Of a DNA stretch of 64,000 nucleotides, positions 25,709 to 34,142 are shown piece by piece (positions within the stretch are counted from its first letter, which is position 1; the number at the start of each line of letters is the position of its first letter). This stretch comes from Streptomyces sp. CMB-StM0423 (GTDB lineage: Bacteria > Actinomycetota > Actinomycetes > Streptomycetales > Streptomycetaceae), in assembly GCF_002847285.1 (NCBI RefSeq), contig NZ_CP025407.1, positions 434,001-498,000 on the forward strand, given 5' to 3'. Under the pieces are notes generated by a model, which saw nothing but the letters and a program-made list of their open reading frames with translations, was not told where the DNA came from and did not search any database. The position numbers and the translations under genes were made by a program.

Positions 25709-26373
25709 CAGGTTCGCCTCCTGGGGATCATCACATGACGGTGCCATTCGAAAAATGCAGGAAGAACTGAGCTGAGCACGCGGTACGCGGCGATACCACC
25801 GCGCAGCGTTCCGAAACGGACGAGTTCATGCTCGGGCGCGTCCACGACCACCCGGACGGCGGCCACCGGCCGGGTCCCGGAGGTCGCCGCGGCCGTGCGC
25901 AGCGTGGCGGCCGACTCCATGTCGACCGCGACCGCGCCGCGCTCGCGCAGCGCGGTGCGGCCGGCCGCACCGCGTACGACGTGGTCCGTGCCGAGCAGCA
26001 GCCCGGTGTGCACCCGGGCGTCGAGGAGGGCGAGGGCGTCGAGCAGCGGCCCGTTGTCCGGGCAGCCGGTGGTCTCGGCAGCCTCGCCGTCGGGCCGTAC
26101 GGCGTCGGCGACGACGACGTCGCCGGGGCGCATATCGGGCAGCAGCCCGGCGCAGAAGCCGGCGGCGATCACCGGCGCCTCCCGGTACGGCTCCTCCGCG
26201 AGCCGGCGGGCCACGGCCCGCGCGGCCCGCTCGGGACCCATGCCGGTGCGCAGTACGTCGACCGGACCCGCGTCGCCGGCCGCGCCCTCGGCGCGGCCGG
26301 TGCCCGAGGCCAGCGCCCGGCGCTCGATACCGAGGGCGCAGACGACGAGCAGCGGCGCGGGTGCGTCGGGCAT
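25708..26373 (-). CDS. hpnG: Adenosylhopane nucleosidase HpnG
   Basis: A 221-residue protein of the purine nucleoside phosphorylase/MTA nucleosidase superfamily, with VDMES at residues 150-154 and the RTGMGPERA nucleoside-binding stretch (42-50). In hopanoid pathways HpnG removes adenine from adenosylhopane to yield ribosylhopane. It overlaps shc and hpnH by a single base on each side (TGATG), so it is coupled in translation to both. Confidence 0.9.
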   Translation of the reverse strand: MPDAPAPLLVVCALGIERRALASGTGRAEGAAGDAGPVDVLRTGMGPERAARAVARRLAEEPYREAPVIAAGFCAGLLPDMRPGDVVVADAVRPDGEAAETTGCPDNGPLLDALALLDARVHTGLLLGTDHVVRGAAGRTALRERGAVAVDMESAATLRTAAATSGTRPVAAVRVVVDAPEHELVRFGTLRGGIAAYRVLSSVLPAFFEWHRHVMIPRRRT

Positions 26374-28406
26374 CAGACCTCCCGGCCGTCACCGGCGGCC
26401 GGCGTCAGGCCGGCTGTCGCGGACAGATAGCGGCCGAGCGCGGTGAGCGGGAAGACCATCCGGTACAGGTGGTAGTTGATGGAGAAGTCCCACGGGAAGC
26501 CGGTGCCGGTGAACTGCGGCTCGTCCCAGGACCCGTCGGGCAGTTGGGTACGGGCCAGCCAGGCGACCCCGCGCTCGACGGCCGCGCTGTCGTGCTCGCC
26601 CGCGGCCAGCAGCGCGAGCAGCGCCCAGCCGGTCTGCGAGGCGGTGGAGTCGCCGCGGGCGATCCACTTCGGCTCCGGGTACGAACGCAGGTCCTCGCCC
26701 CAGCCGCCGTCCTCGTTCTGCACGCTCTCCAGCCACGAGATGGCCCGCCGGATCGCCGGGTGCGAGGTGGGCAGCCCGGCGGCGACCAGCGCGGGCACCG
26801 CGGAGCCCGTGCCGTACACGTAGTTGACGCCCCAGCGGCCGAACCAGCCGCCGGCCGCCTCCTGCTCGGCGAGCAGCCAGGCGACGCCGCGGCGGGCGTG
26901 CGGGTCGTCGCCGAGCTTCTCGCCGGCGAGCATCTCCACGACGTGCGCCGTGACGTCGGCCGACGGGGGGTCGATGACCTCGCCGAAGTCGCAGAACGGC
27001 AGCTTGTTGGGGAGCGCCGAGGTGTTGTCCGCGTCGAACGCGCCCCAGGCGCCGTTCTTCGACTGCATGCCCGCCAGCCAGCGCACGGCGCGCTCCACGG
27101 CGGCGTCGACGCGCGCCTGGTCGGGATGGGCGACGCGGCGCAGGGCCAGGACGACCTCCGCGGTGTCGTCGGTGTCGGGGTAGTTGTCGTTGTGGAACTC
27201 GAACGCCCAGCCGCCGGGGGTGAGTCCGGGGCGGCGTACGGACCAGTCGCCGGTGGCCAGCACCTGTTCCGCGAGCATCCAGTCGGCCGCCTTGACGAGC
27301 TGGGGGTGGTCGGCGGGCACGCCGGCGTCGGCGAGCGCGATGGTCGCCAGACAGGTGTCCCAGACCGGGGACTGGCACGCCTCGATCATCCGGACCGGGC
27401 CGTCGACGGGCGTGTCTCCCGCGTCACTCGCGGCGCCGGTGTCCGCCGCGGGCTTCTCCGCGGCGTCGGTCCAGACCGCGAAGCGGTCCAGGGATTCCAG
27501 CCCGGCCTTCAGCACCGGGTGGTCGAGGTCGTAGCCGAGCAGGTGCAGCGCCATCACCGAGTAGACGGCGGGCGGCTGGATCCCGCCCCAGCAGCCGTCG
27601 CTCTCCTGGCGCTCGATGATCCAGCGGGCGCAACTGCGCAGCGCCGCCTTGCGCAGCGGGCGCACCGCGACCTTGCGGTACACGTGCAGCGCCCGGTCCA
27701 GCCGCTGGAACAGGCCGTCCCAGCTCGTCGCCGGCGCGTGCGGCCGGGACGGGTTGGGCACGGCGGGGTCGGTGTGCAGCTCGTCGAGGGAGAACGGGGC
27801 GGGGTGCACGGGGCGCTTGGCGGAGACGACGGTCAGCGGCACGACCGTCTGCCGGGCCCAGCAGCCGAAGTCGTAGATGTTCAGCGGGAACCAGGAGGGC
27901 AGGTAGATCAGCTCGGGCGGCAGCTCGGGCAGGTCCTCCCAGCGCCACCAGCCGAAGAGCGCCAGCCAGATGCGGGTGAAGACGCGGGTGGCGGCGATGC
28001 CGCCGTGCGCGCGCACCCAGTCGGCGGCCCGCGCCATGTGCTCCTCGTCGGGCGCGTCGCCGGCGAGCCGCAGCGCGACGTACGCCTCGACGGTCGCGGA
28101 GACGTCGCCGGGGCCGCCGTAGAACGTCGCCCAGGCGCCCTCCGGGCCCTGCTCACCGCGGATGAAGCGGGCGGCGGCGCCGGTGGTGTGCTCGTCCCGT
28201 ACGCCCAGGAACTCGCGGAGCAGCAGATCCTCGGCGTCCATGGTGACGTTGGTCTCCAGGTCGCCCTTCCACCAGCCTTCGACGTCCTGCCGGCCGAGCA
28301 GGTTGGCGCTCGCCCGCTCGACGGCCTGCCTCGCGGCCAGTAAGGCAGCCGCCGCCCCTGCGGGGGCGGTGTCGGTTGCGTTGCCGCCATCGGCAGTGGC
28401 TTTCAT
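26373..28406 (-). CDS. shc: Squalene-hopene cyclase
   Basis: A 677-residue monotopic membrane cyclase converting squalene to hopene/hopanol. The catalytic acid lies in DTDDTA (residues 411-416), and several QW repeats are visible (for example QSPVWD, QNEDGGWG, QLPDGSWD). WWKGDLETNVTMDAEDLLL is the usual N-terminal block. Start at ATG 28406 after AAAGGGG. Two oddities: codon 22 is TTA (28341-28343), a rare bldA-dependent Leu codon; and residues about 314-337 (Ala/Asp-rich) look like an extra loop relative to the homologues I remember. It overlaps hpnG by one base. Confidence 0.96.
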   Translation of the reverse strand: MKATADGGNATDTAPAGAAAALLAARQAVERASANLLGRQDVEGWWKGDLETNVTMDAEDLLLREFLGVRDEHTTGAAARFIRGEQGPEGAWATFYGGPGDVSATVEAYVALRLAGDAPDEEHMARAADWVRAHGGIAATRVFTRIWLALFGWWRWEDLPELPPELIYLPSWFPLNIYDFGCWARQTVVPLTVVSAKRPVHPAPFSLDELHTDPAVPNPSRPHAPATSWDGLFQRLDRALHVYRKVAVRPLRKAALRSCARWIIERQESDGCWGGIQPPAVYSVMALHLLGYDLDHPVLKAGLESLDRFAVWTDAAEKPAADTGAASDAGDTPVDGPVRMIEACQSPVWDTCLATIALADAGVPADHPQLVKAADWMLAEQVLATGDWSVRRPGLTPGGWAFEFHNDNYPDTDDTAEVVLALRRVAHPDQARVDAAVERAVRWLAGMQSKNGAWGAFDADNTSALPNKLPFCDFGEVIDPPSADVTAHVVEMLAGEKLGDDPHARRGVAWLLAEQEAAGGWFGRWGVNYVYGTGSAVPALVAAGLPTSHPAIRRAISWLESVQNEDGGWGEDLRSYPEPKWIARGDSTASQTGWALLALLAAGEHDSAAVERGVAWLARTQLPDGSWDEPQFTGTGFPWDFSINYHLYRMVFPLTALGRYLSATAGLTPAAGDGREV

Positions 28407-28455
28407 GCACACCCCTTTCGAAGGGACGTCCGGACCCGGGGCCCGGGCGTCGGTG

Positions 28456-29550
28456 TCAGTGCCGGCGTACGACGACGAAGTCGGCGAGTGCGACGAACCG
28501 TTCACGGATGTCGTCGGGCATCTTCACCCCGTCGAGCGAGGCGAGAGCGCTCTCGTGCTGCCTCTGTGCCTCCTCCTGAGTCCACCGGCGCCCCCCGGCT
28601 TCTTCGATCAACGCGGCCCGGGCAGCGAATTCTTCCTCGTCGAAGTCACTTTTTGCATCGGTATTTCGGTCGTCGGCGCGTTTGGCGTCGGCGGCGAGCG
28701 TGTTCGCCAGTTCCGCGGAGGCCGGGCCGCCCGCGGCGAGCGCCGCGCACACCGGCAGGGACTTCTTGCGCTGGCGCAGATCGCTCCAGGTCTGCTTGCC
28801 GGTGACGGCGGGCTCGCCCCAGATGCCGAGCACGTCGTCGACGGCCTGGAAGGCCAGGCCCAGATAGAGGCCGAACCGCTCCAGACCGTCGGCCGCCTCG
28901 TCGCCCGCGCCGGCGAGCACGGCGCCGATGGAGCAGGCGCAGGCGAGCAGCGCGCCGGTCTTGTTGCCCTCCATCTCCAGGCACTCGGCCACGCTGACGC
29001 TCTCGCGGTGCTCGTACGAGATGTCCTGTGCCTGGCCGTCGATGAGCCTGCGGGTGGCGGTGTTCAGCCGGCGGGCGGCGCGCGCCGCCTCGGGCGTGTC
29101 GAGCTCCAGCAGCAGTTCGCAGGCGAGCGCGAAGAGGGCGTCGCCGACGAGGATGGCCTGCGCGGGGCCGTGCACCTTCCACACCGTGTCGCGGTGGCGC
29201 CGCTGCTCGTCGCCGTCCATCAGGTCGTCGTGCAGGAGGGAGAAGTTGTGCACCAGCTCCACGGCGACGGCACCGGGAACGCCGGTCTCCGGGGAGGCGC
29301 CGGCGGCCTCGGCGGCGAGCAGCGAGAGGAGGGGGCGTACGGCCTTGCCGCTGTCTCCGTCAGTGGGGTTGCCCAGCGCGTCGATCCAGCCGAAGTGGTA
29401 GGCGGCGACGGTGTCCATGGGGGGTACGAGCCGGTCGACGACGGTACGCAGCACGGGGTTGGTCAGCTCCCGGGCATGGTCCAGCAGGGCCAGGACTTCG
29501 GCGGCGCCGGGGGTGGCCGCGGTGTCGGTGTCCGGTTCTGGACGGGGCAC
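28456..29550 (-). CDS. Polyprenyl diphosphate synthase of hopanoid cluster
   Basis: A 364-residue trans-isoprenyl diphosphate synthase. The first Asp-rich motif is DDLMD (108-112) within LLHDDLMDGDEQRRHR; the second is DDVLG (238-242), a common bacterial variant of DDxxD. It probably makes farnesyl diphosphate for squalene formation by HpnCD. The GTG at 29550 follows GGAGGAGA. An acidic insert (NTDAKSDFDEEEF) near residue 295 is unusual but still in frame. It lies 23 bases after hpnE. Confidence 0.93.
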   Translation of the reverse strand: MPRPEPDTDTAATPGAAEVLALLDHARELTNPVLRTVVDRLVPPMDTVAAYHFGWIDALGNPTDGDSGKAVRPLLSLLAAEAAGASPETGVPGAVAVELVHNFSLLHDDLMDGDEQRRHRDTVWKVHGPAQAILVGDALFALACELLLELDTPEAARAARRLNTATRRLIDGQAQDISYEHRESVSVAECLEMEGNKTGALLACACSIGAVLAGAGDEAADGLERFGLYLGLAFQAVDDVLGIWGEPAVTGKQTWSDLRQRKKSLPVCAALAAGGPASAELANTLAADAKRADDRNTDAKSDFDEEEFAARAALIEEAGGRRWTQEEAQRQHESALASLDGVKMPDDIRERFVALADFVVVRRH

Positions 29551-29573
29551 GTTCTCTCCTCCGATGACGGATC

Positions 29574-31019
29574 TCAAACTGCTTCCAGCAGGTTCCGCGG
29601 CACTTCTCGACCCAGGCCGCCGAGGGTCTCGCGGACCGCGGCGAGGCCGCTGAGAACGGCGCTCTCCATGGTCGCGGGCCAGCCGGTGGCGGTCCACGCG
29701 CCCGCGAGTGCGAGGCCGGGCGCGTGGGTCCGGGGACCCGGGCGCAGCCGGCCGACGCCCGGTGCCGGGGCGAAGGTCGCGGTGCGCTCGCGGGTGACGA
29801 AGAAGTCGCGTACCTCGGCGCCGCGGGCGTCGGGCAGCAGCTTCGCCAGCTCGGGGAGGTAACGCTCGCGCAGCTCGCCGACGGGCCGCTCGATGTCGTC
29901 CTGCGCGGCGGACTGGGAGACCGCCACGTACTGGCAGCCCCGGCCCCCCGGGGTGCCGGCGAGGCCGGAGGTGTCCGTGCGGTCGAAGATCCACTGCACG
30001 GGGGTGTTGATCGCGGCGACGAACGGGGAGTGCAGCACCCGCCGGTCGTACACGACATGGAGGTTGAGGATGGGTGCGGTGCCGATCTGGAGCAGCCGGT
30101 TCTTGTGGTCGAGCGCGCCCGCCGGCAGCAGTCCGTGCGCCTCGCGCTGCGGTACGGCGAGGATCACGGCATCGGCGTCGAGTGTCGCGGGGGTGCCGCC
30201 CGCCCGTTCGGGTCCGGTGGCGACGTCGACCTGCCAGCCGCCGGCGGGGCCGCGGCGCAGCTCGGTGGCGCGGGTGCGCATCATGATGCGGGTGCCGGAG
30301 CGCTCCAGCCGGCGGCGGGCGAGCGTGTCGTGCAGTTCGCCGAGCGGTACCCGGGCCCAGCCGATGTCGGCGGCGCCGCGCTCGGTGAGCAGCCCGGTCC
30401 TGAAGACCATCACGGCCAGTCCCAGGGAGACCTGCGGAGCGAAGGCGTTGAGGGTGGCGACGCCGACCATGTCCCACAGCGCCGAGACGGCACGCGGCGA
30501 CTGGCCGTGCTTGTGCAGCCAACTGGCGAAGTCCACGCCGTCCAGGGCGGGGTCTGCCGGGTCGAGCCGGCGCATCGCCAGCGCGGCGCGGCCCACGCTC
30601 GCCCGCTCCGCGAGTGACAGGTGCGGGTAGCGGGTGAGGCCGGCGGCGAGGTGCAGCGGCACCGGCAGGTCGGTGCGGCCGAGTGTGCCGGTGCGCGGGC
30701 CCGGGCCCTTGCGGGCCGGGGTGGCGGCGTCCAGCACGCGCACGTCCAGACGCTCCTGCAGCGGCGCGAGTCCGGCGCCGCCGACCTGGTCGAGGAACCA
30801 GCGGTACGCGGTGCAGCAACGCAGGTAGACATGCTGGCCGTTGTCGACGGACAACTCGCCGCGGCGGAAGGAGAAGGCGAGCCCGCCCAGGCGCGGCCGG
30901 CCTTCGAGGAGTGTGACGTCGACGCCGGAGTCGGCGAGTCCCATCGCGGCGGTCATCCCGGCGAGCCCGCCGCCGACGACCACGGCCCGCGGCCGTCTGT
31001 CCGGGCCGGGATCAGCCAT
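29574..31019 (-). CDS. hpnE: Squalene-forming FAD-dependent desaturase HpnE
   Basis: A 481-residue FAD protein. The dinucleotide-binding motif VVVGGGLAGMTAA is near the N-terminus, followed by LLEGRPRLGGLAFSF and VDNGQHVYLRCC. HpnE reduces hydroxysqualene, made by HpnCD, to squalene. The ATG at 31019 has GGGGAGG upstream and overlaps the stop of the 73-codon ORF by one base; a GTG one codon earlier is possible. Confidence 0.93.
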   Translation of the reverse strand: MADPGPDRRPRAVVVGGGLAGMTAAMGLADSGVDVTLLEGRPRLGGLAFSFRRGELSVDNGQHVYLRCCTAYRWFLDQVGGAGLAPLQERLDVRVLDAATPARKGPGPRTGTLGRTDLPVPLHLAAGLTRYPHLSLAERASVGRAALAMRRLDPADPALDGVDFASWLHKHGQSPRAVSALWDMVGVATLNAFAPQVSLGLAVMVFRTGLLTERGAADIGWARVPLGELHDTLARRRLERSGTRIMMRTRATELRRGPAGGWQVDVATGPERAGGTPATLDADAVILAVPQREAHGLLPAGALDHKNRLLQIGTAPILNLHVVYDRRVLHSPFVAAINTPVQWIFDRTDTSGLAGTPGGRGCQYVAVSQSAAQDDIERPVGELRERYLPELAKLLPDARGAEVRDFFVTRERTATFAPAPGVGRLRPGPRTHAPGLALAGAWTATGWPATMESAVLSGLAAVRETLGGLGREVPRNLLEAV

Positions 31020-31240
31020 CACCGGCCACCTCCCCACCTGTGTCGACACCCACTATGTCTGGCCCGCCGCGCCGCGCCGCACACCTGGGCGGGCCGCGGC
31101 GCACACCCCTGCGCCCCGTGCGCCGCGGCGCACGCCGAAGGCGCCTCCGGGCGCTCCCGATCCGTCTCGCGCGCCGTGTTTACGGGGCCTTCCGCGCGTA
31201 CGTCCGGCAGGGCCGCGGGGGCGCCGGACGCGGCGCTCAC
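31019..31240 (-). CDS. 73-residue uncharacterised ORF between hpnD and hpnE
   Basis: A small ORF that exactly fills the space between hpnD and hpnE. Its GTG overlaps the hpnD stop by four bases (GTGA) and its TGA overlaps the hpnE ATG by one (TGATG), an arrangement seen throughout this operon. The product is Ala-rich with four Cys and several His in the second half (HGAQGC, QVCGAA, RHSGCRHRW). Codon bias is strong in the first two thirds, weaker at the end (AGA CAT AGT). I do not recognise a domain. As far as I recall, S. coelicolor also has a small gene at this place. Confidence 0.45.
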   Translation of the reverse strand: MSAASGAPAALPDVRAEGPVNTARETDRERPEAPSACAAAHGAQGCAPRPAQVCGAARRARHSGCRHRWGGGR

Positions 31241-32172
31241 CGGGACCTCCGGCTCGCCTGCCGGGCGTCGACCCCGGTCAGGCCGCGGACCGCGACGTAC
31301 GCCTTCTCCCGGCCCGGCAGCGACACCCGCCCGCGCAGCACGGCCTCGGGGTCGGTGGCGATCCGCTCCAGCAGCCGGTGGTAGATCCCGGCCATCGCGG
31401 CGACGCAGGCGCCGCTGCGCCGGTCGAGCATGGGCAGCAGCCGGTAGCCGTCGGCGAAGAGCGCGCGGGCGCGGCGCACCTCGAACTGCACCAGCCCGGG
31501 GAAGTCCGAGCCGGCCGGCGCGGTGTCGCCGTGGAAGCCCGCGGAGCAGCCGAACTTGGCGAGGTCGACGGCGGGCAGGTAGCTGCGGCCCTCGGCGGCG
31601 TCCTCGCGCAGGTCCCGCAGGATGTTCGTCAGTTGCAGCGCGAGCCCGAGCGTGTCGGCGTAGCCCGGGGCGCGCTCGGAGTGCCGGGTGCCGGGCACGG
31701 TGCCGAACACGCCGAGGGAGAGCCGCCCGATGGCACCGGCCACGCAGCGGCAGTAGTCCTTGAGGTCTTCCCAGGTCTCGTACTCCTCGCCGCGTACGTC
31801 CGCGAGGACGCCGTCGATCAGCTCGTCGAGCGCGCCGAGGGGGATCGGGAACCGGCGTGCGGCGTGGGCGAGCGCCACCGCGACGGGGTCGGTGTCGTCC
31901 TCGGCGACCCGGCCGGCCCGGATGCGGTCGAGCTGGGCGCGGGTGTCCTCCAGCCGGGCGCGCTTGGCCTCGGGTGGCAGCTCGCCGTCGCCGATGTCGT
32001 CCACGCGGCGCGAGAACGCGTACAGCGCGGACATCGCCAGCCGCTTGTCGTACGGCAGGAGTCTGATGCCGTACGCGAAGTTCCGGGCCTGCTGGCCGGT
32101 GACGGCCTCGCAGTACCGGTACGCGGTAAGCACCTGTGCGGATGCGTAGGCCGCGCGCGACGGTGTCGTCAC
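31237..32172 (-). CDS. hpnD: Presqualene diphosphate synthase HpnD
   Basis: A 311-residue squalene/phytoene synthase-family enzyme. Asp-rich motifs: RRVDDIGDG (56-63) and the second in LTNILRDLREDAAEGRSYLP. With HpnC and HpnE it converts two farnesyl diphosphates to squalene via presqualene diphosphate and hydroxysqualene. GTG start at 32172, seven bases after the hpnC stop. Full length for the family. Confidence 0.93.
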   Translation of the reverse strand: MTTPSRAAYASAQVLTAYRYCEAVTGQQARNFAYGIRLLPYDKRLAMSALYAFSRRVDDIGDGELPPEAKRARLEDTRAQLDRIRAGRVAEDDTDPVAVALAHAARRFPIPLGALDELIDGVLADVRGEEYETWEDLKDYCRCVAGAIGRLSLGVFGTVPGTRHSERAPGYADTLGLALQLTNILRDLREDAAEGRSYLPAVDLAKFGCSAGFHGDTAPAGSDFPGLVQFEVRRARALFADGYRLLPMLDRRSGACVAAMAGIYHRLLERIATDPEAVLRGRVSLPGREKAYVAVRGLTGVDARQASRRSR

Positions 32173-32179
32173 GGTGCCG

Positions 32180-33076
32180 TCACCCCTCTCGTCGCAGGGT
32201 CGACCCCACCTCGCGCAGCAGCCTGCGCCGGGTGGGCTTCGGGGGTCCGGGGAGCACGTCGTGGCCGGCGGCGGCGACGGCGGCGAGGGCCGCGCGCCCG
32301 CCGGCCACGAAGCCGGCGAGCAGCAGCCGCAGCCGGCCGCGCACGCTGGCGACGAGGGGCGCGCCCCCGTCGAGGAGCCGCGCGGCGCGGTCGGCCTCGT
32401 ACCGGATCAGGGCGCGCACCGGCTCGCCGGCGCTGGGCCGGGCGAGGTCCGCCTCGGTGACGCCGAAGCGGCGCATGTCCTCCGCCGGGAGGTAGATGCG
32501 GTCCCGGCCGAGGTCCTCGGCCACGTCCTGGATGTGCTCGACGATCTGCAGAGCGGTGCAGATCGCGTCCGAGCGCCGGATGCGCTCGGGACTCTCGGTG
32601 CCGGTCACGGCGAGGACGAGCCGGCCGACCGGGTTGGCGGACAGCTCGCAGTAGCCCTCCAGCTCGGCGTACGTCTCGTAGCGCCGGACCTTCTGGTCCT
32701 GCCGGTTGGCCTGGAGCAGGCCGTGGAACGGCTGCGGGGACAGCCGGTGCCGGCGGACCGTGGGCCGCAGCCGGCGCAGCAGTGGGTGGCCGGGCGTGGC
32801 CCCGGGAGTGAAGACCCGCTCCAGGTCGGCCTCCAGCGCGTCGAGGAGCGCGAGCGTGTCGTCGGCCTCGTCCGGGCCGAGGCCGAGGGCGGCGGCGTCG
32901 GCGCCGCCGGGGGCGAGGTCGCCGTCCCCGATGTCGTCGACGAGCCGGGCGTAGCCGTAGAGCGCCATGAGGTCCGCGCGCCAGGCACGGGGCAGGAAGA
33001 ACGGGGCCACGGGGAAGTTCTCATCGGCGGCCTGGCCGAGTACGGCGCGCGACGGAGCGTCGTCCGCCGGGGTCAC
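32180..33076 (-). CDS. hpnC: Hydroxysqualene synthase HpnC
   Basis: A 298-residue squalene/phytoene synthase-family protein, sister of HpnD. Motifs: ENFPVAPFFLPRAWR at the N-terminus (typical HpnC), LVDDIGDGD (46-53) and IVEHIQDVAEDLGRDRIYLP. The GTG at 33076 overlaps the stop of a 26-codon ORF by four bases; the local ribosome site is weak, so initiation may depend on that coupling. This is the first recognised enzyme of the hopanoid operon. Confidence 0.92.
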   Translation of the reverse strand: MTPADDAPSRAVLGQAADENFPVAPFFLPRAWRADLMALYGYARLVDDIGDGDLAPGGADAAALGLGPDEADDTLALLDALEADLERVFTPGATPGHPLLRRLRPTVRRHRLSPQPFHGLLQANRQDQKVRRYETYAELEGYCELSANPVGRLVLAVTGTESPERIRRSDAICTALQIVEHIQDVAEDLGRDRIYLPAEDMRRFGVTEADLARPSAGEPVRALIRYEADRAARLLDGGAPLVASVRGRLRLLLAGFVAGGRAALAAVAAAGHDVLPGPPKPTRRRLLREVGSTLRREG

Positions 33077-33153
33077 CGGCGACTGCCCTGGGCTGCCGCC
33101 CCCGGGGAGCAGACGGCGGGCGCGCCTTCGAGCTGGGGTTTCGTCTTCGCCAT
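33073..33153 (-). CDS. 26-residue leader ORF coupled to hpnC
   Basis: A short ORF from ATG 33153 (GGGAGG 10 bases upstream) encoding MAKTKPQLEG and so on, ending in a TGA that overlaps the hpnC GTG by four bases. It may be a true small protein or simply a device for coupled translation of hpnC. The remaining 245 bases to the TetR gene show no other gene; a GGCGATAA sequence (minus strand, 33262-33269) is noted but not called. Confidence 0.35.
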   Translation of the reverse strand: MAKTKPQLEGAPAVCSPGAAAQGSRR

Positions 33154-33398
33154 AGCCGTCACGCCTCCCGTTCTACACCGCGTACCCAGATGTGCCCATT
33201 CCGGACACGCCGCCGCCGGCGTCGTGACCCCGAGCAGGTCCGGGGCGACCCCCAAGCTCCCTTATCGCCCACATGCCGCCAAACAGCACCGGTCCAGCGT
33301 ACGCCGTACAGGACGAAGACGCGGCATGCGGTGGTCACCTCAATCCGCGCGCGCCGGAAGAAGCGCGAAACGCCGTCGTGCGCAAGGGGTTTGCCGGG

Positions 33399-34058
33399 TC
33401 ACACGGTGAGGCCGTCCAAGATCATGGTGAGCGTGCGGGTGACGATCGCGTCCCGCTGCGGGGGCGGCAGGCCGCCCAGCGGCCCGTCGAGGAGGAGCAT
33501 CGCAAGACCGTGCACGGAGGACCAGGCGGCGAACTCCGCGCCGGTCCGTACGCCCGGTCGCATCACGCCGGCGGCATCGAGGGCGTCCATGGCGCCGATG
33601 AGGAGCCGGAAGGAGCGGACGTCTCCCGGGTGGAGGTCCCCGATGCCCTCGCCCTGGTTCCACGGCTGCCGGTCCTGCTCGACCCGGCAGAAGGCCGCGC
33701 GGTACATGCCGGGTTCGGTGACGGCGAAACGCACGTAGCCGAGGCCGAGCGCCATGAGCCGGCCCTTGGCGGCGTCGGCGGGATCCCCGCCCGGGGGCCC
33801 CTCGGTCTCGGCGATCACCTTGTCCATGGAGTCCGCCAGCCGCCGTTGACCCTCGTCCTTGACCGCCTGCAGCAGATCGGCCTGGCTGGCGAAGTGGCGG
33901 TACGCGGCCGTCGGCGACACGCCGACGCGCCGGGCCGCCTCGCGCAGCACGACCGCCTCGGGCCCGCCGCCGCGGGCCAGCTCGGAAGCCGCGTCGACCA
34001 GCGCGTTCCGCAGGTCGCCGTGGTGGTAACCGGCCTTCCCGCTCCTGACCTCGCTCAT
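33399..34058 (-). CDS. TetR-family regulator of the MMPL exporter
   Basis: A 219-residue TetR protein. The helix-turn-helix is VVLREAARRVGVSPTAAYRHF, near the N-terminus after YHHGDLRNALVDAA; the C-terminal half resembles the TetR_C WHG/ligand domain. It is divergent from an MMPL transporter, and two similar 17-base half-palindromes lie in the gap, so it probably represses that gene and itself. The start is uncertain: ATG 34058 is used here; ATG 34076 would add six residues but coincides with the first operator and has no ribosome site. Confidence 0.88.
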   Translation of the reverse strand: MSEVRSGKAGYHHGDLRNALVDAASELARGGGPEAVVLREAARRVGVSPTAAYRHFASQADLLQAVKDEGQRRLADSMDKVIAETEGPPGGDPADAAKGRLMALGLGYVRFAVTEPGMYRAAFCRVEQDRQPWNQGEGIGDLHPGDVRSFRLLIGAMDALDAAGVMRPGVRTGAEFAAWSSVHGLAMLLLDGPLGGLPPPQRDAIVTRTLTMILDGLTV

Positions 34059-34075
34059 AGTCGCATCATGCCTCA

Positions 34076-34092
34076 TGTTGACAGTATTAACA
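34076..34092. promoter_or_regulatory. Candidate TetR operator, site 1
   Basis: A 17-base element of the form TGTT-N9-AACA, sharing 12 of 17 bases with the element at 34110-34126. It lies just upstream of the TetR gene start. It also contains TTGACA (plus strand). Confidence 0.5.
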
Positions 34093-34109
34093 TCACCTGC
34101 AAGGCTCAA

Positions 34110-34126
34110 TGTTAACGCCATAAACA
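34110..34126. promoter_or_regulatory. Candidate TetR operator, site 2
   Basis: Second TGTT-N9-AACA element, 34 bases (about three helical turns) from site 1 and ending 16 bases before the MMPL start codon. The spacing would place both dimers on one DNA face. Confidence 0.5.
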
Positions 34127-34142
34127 TGGGAAGGGGAGCACC

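Noticed and set aside
33262..33269. GGCGATAA on the minus strand, one base from the WhiG -10 consensus GCCGATAA, upstream of the hopanoid operon
   Set aside because: No TAAA-like -35 at the expected 15-base distance; a single hexamer-sized match is not enough despite the attractive link to sporulation.
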